DNA from: Galerina marginata
Taxonomy: Eukaryota; Basidiomycota; Agaricomycetes; Agaricales; Galerinaceae
NCBI GenBank assembly: GCA_023014335.1
Contig: JAECYW010000005.1
Span: 2,604,001 to 2,668,000, forward strand
Length of the DNA stretch: 64,000 nucleotides
Reading direction: 5' to 3'
Shown here: in pieces, positions 36,931-47,099 of the stretch
Numbering within the stretch: position 1 is the first letter of the stretch
Layout of the letters: each line of letters opens with the position of its first letter
Notes under the pieces: generated by a model
Database searches by the model: none
What the model was told of the DNA's origin: nothing
What the model saw: the letters and a program-made list of their open reading frames with translations, nothing else
Program-made: the position numbers and the translations under genes

Positions 36931-38330
36931 ACCCCCTCGTATGCTGGCTCGTAGATCCCCCGTCGGCCTCGCGACAAGCCAACCATCCAGCTTTTACAGC
37001 CAGGCTTGGTAGAACATGAAGCGCGCCATCGTCCGCACGAATCACCGTTAATTCCGCTCGGAAATGCCGAGGATAGTGAGGGTGTTAGATTTCACCCGGG
37101 CTTGACGGCATGCTTGCGCCCCCGTCATCACACAAGATAACTCCAAACCTCACGGCGATTGACGCGCAGAGACTACTGCGGCCTGAAAGGCGAGTGACAC
37201 TAACATATGGCATCTATATCATCTTCGGTGGCGCACTCCCAGGGCCTGCAGTTGCCCGAGTCATGCGCTAGAAGGGTGATAACAAACCCATTGGATTTCT
37301 GTCCCTGGCTTACGGGTGCAGTATCAGGGGGATCCTTTGAGCACCGAAGTAATCCGAGACCAAGAGATGGCTTTTAGTACATCTCTGGGCGCCCATGGAT
37401 CCATGGACACAATAGCACCGATAGGGGAATCAAGGCTGAAGACTGAAGCTCCCTTCGAAAGGTGAATGGATTACCCACCTGCGTCATTGAAAGCCCCTTG
37501 ACGTTGACCAATCTTAGGGTTGAAGTGCTGGATGTTGTGAATCGTAATACCTCTGAATATCTCCTCGTTAAGGGGATGTTACGGCTGACGACCGGTGGTA
37601 TGGTTCCCTGCCTTGGAATTGTCAGCTCGAGGAACGATGTGATACAGAATAGCAGTAATATGCCATATGGTCAAAAATTTTGCAGTCTGAAAACCCCCTC
37701 GTGTGCTGACTCGTGAACCACCCGTCACTGTGTAATCCACAGCATCATCCGCAAGGAACACACATCGAGACATCTTGAGAGTTTCCACTCCATGTTTCAA
37801 CGGTATGCTCGCACATCCATTGCAACGCAAGATACCATCCGGTGAGGAACCACATACGGGGACTATTGAATATCAAGCCATATGAGAAGGAGATTCGGGG
37901 CCAAGTTTCACATTGCCGTAGCACATCTACATGGGCGACCAGTATGGGTACCACTGGCCATGGGGTACAGTGGTACCCGCCGCCCACAATAATGATGGAC
38001 TAACACATGGACGTTGTTCAACTCCACCCCTCCTTCGTTTGGGCTTGACTATGATCAATATCAGGGAGGTTCGATGAGCATCGCAATACAGCGAGACCAA
38101 AGAATGTGTTTTTATACATCTCCGGGCGTCTAATTGACGGAGTAGCACCGATAGGGGAATTGATTCAAGATGAGCAAGGCAGAAAGGAAACCTCGACAAG
38201 GATGAAAGGCAGAACTAGAATGGATGACCCACCAGCGTACTTAAAGGCATGTCTACTGGAGAGTCAGACCGGTTTTGAAGCGATAGAAGCTATGGATATG
38301 GGAGTCTTAGTACTGAGATCATCGTGATCG
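36931..38330. repeat. Diverged tandem duplication, about 750 bp unit
   Basis: Blocks recur in the same order about 690-755 nt apart. CCCCCTCGTRTGCTGRCTCGT is at about 36938 and 37693. A CGGYATGCTYGC block is at about 37108 and 37801. GAGACCAARxxATG followed by TACATCTCYGGGCG is at about 37356 and 38091. TAGCACCGATAGGGGAAT is identical at about 37411 and 38143. A GAATGGATKACCCACC block is at about 37463 and 38218. The copies differ by many substitutions and indels, and the reading frames are not conserved between them. It is probably a decayed non-coding or transposon-derived duplication. Confidence 0.55.
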
Positions 38331-38571
38331 TTGAACTTGAAGAGTCGAGCCAGCGATGGCATTGAAATAAAGCCGAAATATCATTCAAACTCAGCACGAT
38401 TCCGATTGGTCTGGTCACTGAGCGTTACAAAAAAAAATTAGAATTTTTTATACAAAAGTGTTACAACTGCTGTACAACCCATAAAATGTCCCATATATTG
38501 TCCAAGATAAACCCAAACGTCGCGCGTAAAAAATTGTCCATGTCATGCAAAAATCTCGCCCCACTTAGTGT

Positions 38572-39438
38572 TCAGTCAAGCTCGTCCAATTCGAGATCGG
38601 AGTAATCCCTCTCAAATAGCCCATCGTCTTCCCGAACAACCATGCTTGCAACGTTGGCAACTTTCTTGATGTTGTTGAAGTTGGCAAAGTGCTTGATCTT
38701 ACGGAAGAAGGACCCAAAGGAAGGATCGCGCGCAGCGAGTTCTTCGAGCTCCTCGAGGTCGCGTGCTGTGAACTCCGCATCGTCGTCCTCTCGAACAACC
38801 ATGCTTGCAACGTTAGCCACCTTCTTGAGGTTGTTGAAGTTGGCGAAGTGCTTGACCTTACGGAAGAAGGAGCCAAAGGAAGGATTACGGGCAGCGAGCT
38901 CTTCGAGCTCCTCCATGTCGCGGGCGGTTAATTGCATCTCGTCTTCCTCCCGAACGGCTAGTGCGGCTACACCAGCGACTGCCTTGAGGTTTTTAAAGTT
39001 GGCGAGGTGTTTGATCTTCTTGAAGACGGACCCGAATCTGAAGTGGGGATCGCGTGCGGCGAGCTCTTCGAGCGCCTCGAGGTCGCGTGCAGTGAATTCT
39101 TCGACGGCGTCCTCGCGCTTAAGCATGCTGGCTAACTTGGAGGCTTCCTTGGCGGTATTAGCGGCCTTGTCGATATGGCTAGGGCTGAAGAAGTTCTTGA
39201 TCTTCTTGAAAAATGAGCCGAAGCTGGGGTCACGAGCTGCGAGGTCTTCGAGATATACGGCGTCACGAGCTGAGATAGCAACCTCACGACTGAATCACAA
39301 GCGACAATAAGTCTTGGGAAGCAATGAGGAAGGATAAAGAAGTACTGACGCCTGGACATCTTGTTCTCTCGAGAGGGGAACGGCAAGCGATGGAGCCACG
39401 AGAAGGAAGGCGACAAGAGCGCTGGAAATCTGGACCAT
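38572..39438 (-). CDS. Secreted precursor with four cationic amphipathic repeats
   Basis: Two exons, 39438-39350 and 39289-38572 (807 nt, 268 aa). A signal peptide (VQISSALVAFLLVAPSLA) is followed by four related units. Each has an acidic spacer of the form ARDLEELEELAARDPSF, then a basic, aromatic amphipathic segment of the form GSFFRKIKHFANFNNIKKVA, then a hydrophobic VASMVV-like patch closed by an Arg-Glu-Asp junction. The last three units repeat every 159 bp (53 codons). The first is more diverged and its junction contains Lys-Arg. The protein ends with an acidic tail, ERDYSDLELDELD. Segments would form cationic helices, so release of membrane-active or signalling peptides is possible. 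Processing and activity are inference only. No known family is recognised. Confidence 0.8.
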
Positions 39439-40937
39439 AATGGAAGTTGCTTAAAGTGAGGTGAAGTTGACGGTGGAGAGGAAGGCTTGCGTTCAACGCA
39501 GCGTCGATGGGTATAGCAGGTTGTTGGTGGGGTGAGACCAGCTGAAGAGACAGATCCATTTCGTCGGCTTTTTATCGAGAAACGAATCCTATAGGGGTCT
39601 ATTTTTAGCATAGCGGATGGGCGAATGTTATCATTAACGGAATGGCCAAGTGAACAAACATTCAGAATGATAGCCGATCCAGAAGCCTTCGTACAGCCTC
39701 GCGAATGCATCCATCCACTTTCTGCAGGCACCTTGGTATGAATATGTCTTGGCGACAAGTTCTCATTCAGTGAGCCTTGTGACCTATCCTGACACAGTCG
39801 ATAGCGGTCTGACAGACTGGGACTGTTGCACCCCGTTCCGTTCCAGGAAGAAGTATAGATCACGTCGATTACTGTCGATTTACTCCGACATTCAGACGCA
39901 TAGCCGTCTTCCACAAACAAAGTTCCTAGACGCAAATGTGCCATTAGTACAGCAAATTGAGGAATAAAAATGGAATTTTTCCGAAATACATACGCTTGAA
40001 CAGCTATGGTATGAAGGATTGAGATAAGCATTTAATAGCCGCAATCCCTGGAGAATGTGCCAAGTGAATGAGGTGGACTTACAGCTCGCTTTTGGAAGCA
40101 CGAAGGACGACAATGACAGACTCGGTGACGCACAAAGATTGACAGGGGTCGATACAACTTTGCAACACCTGCAAGAACTGCACTTAAACATGTGCCGAGG
40201 TGACTTCAACGAGCGTACTTACTGAAAAAGTCCGATAGGACAGACGAGCAACATTTCTTTGATCTGTACCTATTTGCTGTGCGTTGCGATGAACAGCTCC
40301 GCGTCGACGCAAATCCGTCGTTCAATCCGTCGGCTGCCTTCAGAAGATCAGCGGATGTCGTCCTTGGCGAAGGCCTATGAAATTTAGGTCTGCGGAGAGT
40401 TCAGTCGCTGGGAGTCGCTGGGGTGAACGAATGCTGTGCGGAGATCGCCAAGGTGTAAACACTGGACAAGTCATTTAAAAACCGAATTGTTGTTCCCATA
40501 TGTGTCCCACACACAACATGACCGAGGATTTATGTAGAGGACATATGAGGAAGCTCCGTCGTTTGGAATTCAGTGATTCAGTGAACGCCACACGCAGTCC
40601 CTTGCAAGAAATTCGTTGGTACAATAGTGACCATTGGAAATTTGGAACAAGCTCGAGTCGGACAGAAAATTGATGATAGTCAGCTGCATGCAGTAGGATA
40701 CAAGCTAAGCAGGTCCGTAAGTGGCGAATCGGTAGCGGGAGTAGTTGAGTTTAACTTGAGTATGTCGCTGCAAAAACTGGATGACCGTTTGGGACACGAA
40801 TGGACCCCTTTATTTATTTTTGGCTCTCATAATCCCCTACACCAAACAGTCGCGGAAAGAACGTGAGGGCAACGACTCACAACGACTATCGCGACAACGG
40901 TCGTGAATGATTCTTTTAACCAACATCATCGTCGAGT
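39439..40937. other. Intergenic region
   Basis: It holds the promoter of the leftward repeat-precursor gene, including an A/T-rich GATAAAAAG block near 39567-39577 on the minus strand. A minus-strand frame of 299 codons (39132-40031) overlaps that gene out of phase, and I regard it as a shadow. No other gene is supported up to the coiled-coil gene at 40938. Confidence 0.5.
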
Positions 40938-41903
40938 ATGTCGGCGACGACGACGCCAACCCCACCTGTAGCCTCCGAACAACCCGAACCCCAATCACCA
41001 GCACCAGCAATGCGTCCATCAACCGCAATTCAGCAAGGAGCCGACCTCCTCTTTGAACTCGTCGAGCACGAAAAGGCGAAGCTCGCCAAGCTGTATCACC
41101 ATTCCGTTAAGGCTCTTGACGCAGGATTAAAAGCCAAACATGAGCTTGAACTCCAACCTCTCAAAAATAAGGCCCATGCCCAGGAAATACACATCCGAGA
41201 ACTTACTGCTGAACTTTACCAAGCGCGATCGCGGACGACGGTCGTCGAATCAGAGCTCGAGAAACTGAGAGCGGAACACGAGAGTCTGAAAGCTTCTCTA
41301 GGTGGCGTAGGAATTGTGTATGTTGACCAATGTCTCCGCTATAACGAGGAAACGACGCGTATTGTTGGTGAATTCGTGAAAGGAGCCCGAATCCAGCAAA
41401 AAGCATTAATGTCATCGCGAATAAGCTCCTCTATTGGGGTCTCTTCACCTGAGGATGACCCGTTATTGAAACCAGTTGGGCCTATGGAGTTTTTCGGCGT
41501 GTTATCCGGTGTGCTGGAAAAAAGCCGCAAGTTTGCTGAAGACCTGGAAAAACGACGGCGGGAGGTTAAGTCACCCACTACAAAAGTTAGCACAGACGCT
41601 GTCCGTTGTCCACAGCCATTGCCAGCGGTTAGAGGTATGTCTTTTATTTAAAGCCTATTCACTTTACATGACCTCATATCTTTAGTTTCCCCAAATTTAC
41701 GACCACCTCTCACTCCGACGGTTTTGCAACCTCGTGCTGAGAGCAACCATTTGGACTCACTGGCAACGAGTTCGTCGTCTTATATCCTGCCCACCTTGTC
41801 ATATTGACTAAACCCTTGCTCAGACGGCACAGTGTCTGTGAAACAGCCAATTCCCTTACCCGCACCTCCAACGTCACCTACCAAACGGCAAAGTACGATA
41901 TGA
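40938..41903 (+). CDS. Coiled-coil protein of unknown function
   Basis: Three exons: 40938-41634, 41686-41769 and 41824-41903 (861 nt, 286 aa). Residues 1-35 are Pro/Thr-rich. About 40-120 form a charged coiled coil containing ELVEHEKAKLAKLYHHSV and ELEKLRAEHESLKASL. About 170-210 contain a second helical segment with VLEKSRKFAEDLEKRRRE. The tail is Pro-rich and ends SPTKRQSTI. The last intron has a weak donor (GTTCGT) but a good branch-like TGACTAAAC and a CAG acceptor. Without it the protein would end soon after exon 2 at a TGA. No signal or membrane segment is visible, and no family is recognised. Confidence 0.7.
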
Positions 41904-42134
41904 TAAACCCGCCAGCACATCTTGGATTTATTTTGGATTAGATGCTTCGACTTCAGATTTGCTTCGTATAATATAATTTATCGCTCACCTTATATTATTA
42001 ATTAGTCCAAGGACAAGGTGTTGTACTTGAGTATGTAACATACGTACATTCTACATGCGCACATTCTACTCATATCTTATAGATCCAAAAAAATATAATC
42101 TGCGGTTGTCCAATAAACAAGAACATCGTTGAAT

Positions 42135-43565
42135 CTATAATCTAGACAAGACTGGCTTTGGTATTTCAGTTTCCTCGTCCCAGAGACTCCAAATGAGTCC
42201 CTTGTCAGGTCCAAGCCCTTCCTTTGCTAGTCGTCCATACGCCTCCTTAACATTCTCAGCCCCATAAACTCGTTCCAGCTCCACCCAGCCCAAGCAATCT
42301 GTCATCAGTTCCTTCCATGCCTGATTTTGCCGACTGAAAATCTCCTGGATCGGAATTTGATGCCGCCGAATTTCAAGCCACTCTGGCATGAAGAATTGCT
42401 CGACCTTCGGCCAGAAGGAAGACGCGACATTGTTGGGATCTACCGTCGCCGTGGCATCGAACGGGTTTCCTGACCATTCGATGCTTGACACCTCGGAGGA
42501 CGAGGGAGAGAGGTTGGTCATCCCAAGGGCAACGACCGCAGCCAACTTGGCGGTGTACGGTGAAGCAAAGTGCGCAAAGATATTTTTGTTCAGGTCATCA
42601 TTGCCCGCGACGTCGATGTAGAGCCATCGTTGATGATTGTTACCTTGAAAGGCAGGGACAGAGGTAAAGGAATCGTAGTCGAAAACTTCATGATATAGGC
42701 CCAGCTTCTTTGTAAATCCCAAGTTTCTTTTCGACGTTAATCCTATGATCCTCGTGTTGGGACTTATTTCCCCACGTCGAATACGTTTTCCAACGAGATA
42801 GGCAAGACAGAACGCGGTTTTTGAGGATGCGGATGATATGAGGATAGTGGAAACCCCACCGCGATATTGGGAAGAGTAAAGCCAGTCTTCACACCAATAA
42901 GACGTCCAGAATAATGGTCGGTAGAGCATCGTCAAGTCTTCAGCAACTGGAGTTGGGGTATAATGTGGGTCTGAATTGCACCGCAAGATCTGGTTATATG
43001 GTCTTCTATCTGCTTTCAGGTAAACCGATATTATACTGCACACGAATATGTCGATTCTCACCTGCTGGTAAATGGGGACGCGGAACATAAAATGCTGTTT
43101 TATTCACATCATTCGGCGAGACTGGAAGCAGGAGATAACGCGTTGGCGCCAAGTATCCATACACCCGCTCGCCTTCGCCGATTTTGGGATGCGTTGATTT
43201 AATAACCGTGCCAAACCCCCAGACGGGGATTAAACCATGAGTTTTAGGTGAACATTTTCCGTCGGTAGATTCTGGAGCAGAATGGAAGTCAAAATATCTA
43301 GCAGGAACCACAGCCCAGTCAGTAAAAGGGTGATTCGTATGCTGAAAGTCAAGGCTCACCGAAAGTGGGGGTGTTCTCCTAATGCCTGGTAGGTTACATT
43401 GTTTGCAGAGAATCCGAACCTATCCACTTTGATAAGGACGTGATTTTGAGGGCATTCTGTAGGCTTTTGAGAAACAACGATTATTGGGGAATAAGGGTCC
43501 TGGCCAGAAGATGGTCGTGGAGAAGAAAGAGTGATGTTTGGATCGGAGGGCGTTGAGTTTGGCAT
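42135..43565 (-). CDS. DUF2855 family protein
   Basis: Three exons: 43565-43360, 43297-43062 and 43012-42135 (1320 nt, 439 aa). The protein matches the DUF2855 family, which is distantly related to medium-chain quinone oxidoreductases. Early residues contain KVDRFGFSANNVTY and then YFDFHSAP across the first splice. GLIPVWGFGTVI and GERVYGYLAPTRYLLL follow. A later STILISSASSKTAF segment corresponds to the nucleotide-binding region, with TRIIGLTSKRNLGF after it. The C-terminal half is rich in Trp and acidic residues. The family is common in fungi and bacteria and is of unproven activity. It shares a 325 nt divergent promoter region with the F-box/LRR-like gene at 43891. Confidence 0.88.
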
Positions 43566-43890
43566 GTTCTATCAAGTTGGAAGGTGGGACAATCTGGCGA
43601 CACTCAACAGTAAATCGGCCAAAATAATTTTACCTGCTTGAAAAGCAATGGGAAACGTTAACGCAGATACTTCACTAACTTACAACTCACTTAAATACCT
43701 GGAGCAAGCGCTTCTCGTCCCGGTCCAGCCATCGCCGTTAGCCGGTAACCTCGACCACGTGATGCCCTCAGCTTTCTTGAACCGGGTTGAAGAACCGCCA
43801 GCCAAGTTGACGTTGAACGTTGAAGTTCCAACCTGATACGACCATCCTCCCCGAGGCCACGACTACGGCTACACCACGTTCCCGAAAGAC
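43566..43890. promoter_or_regulatory. Divergent promoter region
   Basis: A 325 nt stretch between two head-to-head genes (DUF2855 leftwards, F-box/LRR-like rightwards). No reading frame of note and no clear TATA box. It must hold both promoters. Confidence 0.4.
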
Positions 43891-45254
43891 ATGGAGAATT
43901 GTGCTGGTTCTCAAAGAGAATTCCCTCACGACGTTGTCTCTCTTATAATCGATACACTCGGTGTGGGTTCATTGGACGACACTGACCGTGGTTGTCGTAA
44001 AGCCCTTCAAGAATGCCTTTTGGTATCACGGGCCTTTTGCCATTTATCTCGTCTACAGCTTTTTTGCTGCGTAACGGTGTTCGACAGTCATCAAGACAAA
44101 TTTTTCGATCGCGTCGCAAAACTACGTGACATTATGATTCCTCAACACGATCCCCAACTGGGTATTCTCTCCTACATAAGAATATTCAAAATCAAGACCC
44201 TGTATAAACCACAATCTCTGTACACGAAGCAGGATATGGGCCTTTGTGTGGTTTTAGAAGCCCTTCGTGATTCCAGAGCCCACTTGAGCGAGTTTTGGTT
44301 TGATGCATGTCAAACGGTTCAGTGGGATAAACTTGGTTCAAATGTTCAAGAATTGCTTTGTTCCGTCCTTCGCTTTCCGTCTCTATCTGCCATTCATCTA
44401 CGTGGTTTGGAAGGGGTCCCGTATTCCATCCTATTTGGGGTGACTTGCAGAAATTTAAACCTTTCCAAAGTTGTCGTAAGTCCTAGCACGGAGCAAATTG
44501 TAAAGAATGTGCTGTTACCTCAGCTGCAACTAGAAACTTTCACCACGGACAGCAGTTTTCTAGTTCGGTATCTTTCAACCAACCCATCTCGTATTCGGCT
44601 TCACGATACCTTGATGTCACCTTTTTCTCATCTCAAGAAGTTGACTGCGGCATTCGATTCAGAAAGTCAGTTCAAAGAAATCATAACTATCATGTCAGAA
44701 GCTAGGTTCTCCCTTCAAGAAACGAGTATTATATTGCGTGCGTTTACTATTTTTCAATTGGATCAACCATTTCATAATTTGCTTTAGCTTCTAAGCCTTG
44801 TCGTGTTTTTGCCAACGACTTTGGCCAATTTCCAGAGTTGCAAACACTGGAACTCGAATACAGCGACTTATCATACCGACAATCGCAGAGCTCTTTTTTC
44901 GACAGATTTGACATCATCGCTCGCGTCTTGGATACCCCTACACCATGCATCTCCCTCAAGCACCTGGACATCTACATTTATACCGACTACAGAAGTAAAG
45001 ATGGTGTTCAACTCTTCGAGGCTCCAATCTGGCCTCAACTTGACGCAGTTCTCTCCAAACCTCATTTTACGACTCTCAGTCGCGTGAGCCTTTCCTTCAA
45101 GATGAACATTAAGGCCAACTATCCAGGTGCAAGAATGAAGGCTGCATTCCTCACTGTTGCTGTGGATCGGCTCAGAAAGGCTTTCCCTTCCCTTGCTGCA
45201 GCACGATCAATCAAATTTCAGGTAGATATAAGTCATCTATATAATATTATATAA
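43891..45254 (+). CDS. F-box/LRR-like protein, paralogue 1
   Basis: Two exons, 43891-44725 and 44788-45254 (1302 nt, 433 aa). The N-terminus reads FPHDVVSLIIDTLG, then CLLVSRAFCHLSRLQLF and FFDRVAKLRDIM. This is a layout common in mushroom F-box-like proteins: an F-box-type Pro-x-Asp-hydrophobic start, a LVSR-like helix and a leucine-rich remainder. It resembles the protein at 52271-53629 along its length (GSNVQELL, FPSLSAIHLRGLEG, LDTPTPC, LDAVLSK). A role as a ubiquitin-ligase adaptor is inferred from family layout only. A small third exon (45265-45327, after CAG|GTAGAT at 45221) would give a C-terminus more like the paralogue and is also in frame. Confidence 0.72.
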
Positions 45255-45444
45255 ATTCATTTAGGTTGTCGTATATACCATCGACCATAGGACTATGGGT
45301 GCTGCTTTAAATTGTCAATCGGAATAACATTTTTAGCCTTGGTATGTAGTGGTCAAGCGTGTGAAGTCCGGGATAGCTGACTTCTCACCGAACACTGATG
45401 CTGTGGAATCAACACTTTTGTCAGGACCACGAGCACCCGACGAA

Positions 45445-46863
45445 ATGGTTGAGGACCTCGAGCTGGAAGAAAAGGAACCCCTCACCACGGATATCGAATC
45501 ATTGAAGGACGGTGTCCCAGATGCAGACGTTGTGGAGGAAAGACCAGCAGCGGCCCCGGTTGACCAGTCTTCCGAGTTGGCGCCAATTCGCAGCAAGACA
45601 GCCGGGAAATCGAAGGCAGTCGACAACTTACGGGCCACCCTTATCTTCTTCCTAGTTCTTCAAAGCGCGGTTCTCGAAACCGTTGCAGATACCCCCAAGT
45701 ACAACGAGGAGGATTTACCGAAGCAATCCGTGTCCCTTATGCTATTCATGGGCGTCACCAGAACTACCGTTGTCGGTTTGCTCTACTTCGTATCAGGCGC
45801 TGCATCGCATTCTTTGATGCACCACTCCCGCTCTCCCCTTACCTTTGCATTGACGAAGACCTGGAAGAGCACCCTCTTCGTGATTTTCTCCCATGGTGCG
45901 GCGAAAGTCATCCAACATTTGTATGGACCATGGCCAGAGCAAGCGGCGAACGGATCGTCATATTATGCCTTACAGAGCGGGAAGACTTCTTTATTACAGG
46001 GACCTATCTTCTACGTACTCTTGCTCCTCTCCTTTGACTACACGTACGCCTTCGCCGAAGCTATCAACCTATGGCTCAAACTTTACACCCGCAAGGTCAC
46101 CAGCAAACGAACATATCTCATCTGGGTCTTCATAACAGTTATTTTTCTCGAATCGTGGACGGCCCTCGTACTTGCAGGGGTCATACAGCCACCTACACTC
46201 ATTACTCCTTACCTTCCCATACTCAACCTCCCTCCTCATTTCCCGGTTCAGTACATTATTGCCTACTTCACGGGTATAAAATTTACCACTATCTACAAAT
46301 TCATCATTCTTGAGCCACGTCCACAATTATTGCTCCCAGGCTTCGTCATACGGCTCTCCTTCGCCTTTTCCACTTTATACGCTCTATATAGGCATTTCCC
46401 AACAGAAATGCACCAGTTGTTGAGCTTAACAGATGCCCAAGCCTATAAGTTATCGGCAGTCGAGAACTCTGTATGGCCCTTCGTCAATCGAGATTCCAGA
46501 TATTCGGTGTCCTTCTGTTACGCCGCATGGAGTGGATACTTCTTCACCATCCTTGCGCCATCCATTATCCAACTCTTCTTTGTCAAACCGTTGCTCAAGA
46601 AACCATGGGGCCTTATATCGCGAGCAGCCTATAGTCAACCATTTATCCACATGTTTTTCGTCATTGGCATCATCCGCAAGACTGCTTGGATCGATAACCT
46701 CATTTGCAGATGTCTTTTCGTAGGCATTGGCTCTGCCTTGTTGGGATGGTCGGTAGCGATGCTTCCTCTTATGCTCTGGCAAGCGGGCTGTAGACTTTTA
46801 GAGAAGTTGCGTGGTCAAGCCGCACTAGTTGATGAGGAGAAGCTCGAAAATAAACCTTTATAA
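45445..46863 (+). CDS. Acyltransferase-3-like multi-pass membrane protein
   Basis: Single exon, 472 aa from the first in-frame ATG (45445). About 70 acidic residues at the N-terminus precede roughly ten hydrophobic segments. The first membrane segment starts VDNLRATLIFFLVLQ, matching the VDxLR start of acyltransferase-3/OpgC-like proteins. The next loops contain FVSGAASHSLMHHS, like the FxSGxxS loop of fungal members. Near the C-terminus AAWSGYFFTI and YSQPFIHMFFVIGII also fit. The His that usually follows the Arg in helix 1 is replaced here (see findings). Donor and acceptor of any acyl group are unknown. It starts about 120-190 nt after the F-box/LRR-like gene on the same strand. Confidence 0.7.
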   Translation: MVEDLELEEKEPLTTDIESLKDGVPDADVVEERPAAAPVDQSSELAPIRSKTAGKSKAVDNLRATLIFFLVLQSAVLETVADTPKYNEEDLPKQSVSLMLFMGVTRTTVVGLLYFVSGAASHSLMHHSRSPLTFALTKTWKSTLFVIFSHGAAKVIQHLYGPWPEQAANGSSYYALQSGKTSLLQGPIFYVLLLLSFDYTYAFAEAINLWLKLYTRKVTSKRTYLIWVFITVIFLESWTALVLAGVIQPPTLITPYLPILNLPPHFPVQYIIAYFTGIKFTTIYKFIILEPRPQLLLPGFVIRLSFAFSTLYALYRHFPTEMHQLLSLTDAQAYKLSAVENSVWPFVNRDSRYSVSFCYAAWSGYFFTILAPSIIQLFFVKPLLKKPWGLISRAAYSQPFIHMFFVIGIIRKTAWIDNLICRCLFVGIGSALLGWSVAMLPLMLWQAGCRLLEKLRGQAALVDEEKLENKPL

Positions 46864-47099
46864 CACAATTCGTAGACTTTGTACCTGCTGATATACCCGT
46901 TCTATATATCATATTTATTCACCAAACACTCGTTCGCCTGAAATTTGACAACATTACCGTCGATTCACGTAGGAGCGGATGTACAGATGTTGCTGAGCAG
47001 CATAGTCACTACGATGGATGGTATTAATAAATAGACAAGCTTTTGCAAATTGAATGTCAGAATGGCCGTCTGTTCAAGAGACTAACGAACAACCACAGG
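46864..47099. other. Short tail-to-tail intergenic region
   Basis: A 236 nt AT-rich stretch between the converging acyltransferase-like and NACHT genes. It probably holds both 3' ends. Nothing else is visible. Confidence 0.5.

Noticed and set aside
38642..39310. Plus-strand frame of 222 codons opposite the repeat-precursor gene
   Set aside because: Its apparent repeats simply mirror the repeats of the minus-strand gene, which has a signal peptide and intron. The Ser-run translation looks artificial.
39132..40031. 299-codon minus-strand frame
   Set aside because: It overlaps exon 1, the intron and part of exon 2 of the repeat-precursor gene out of phase, and has no domain. Treated as a shadow.
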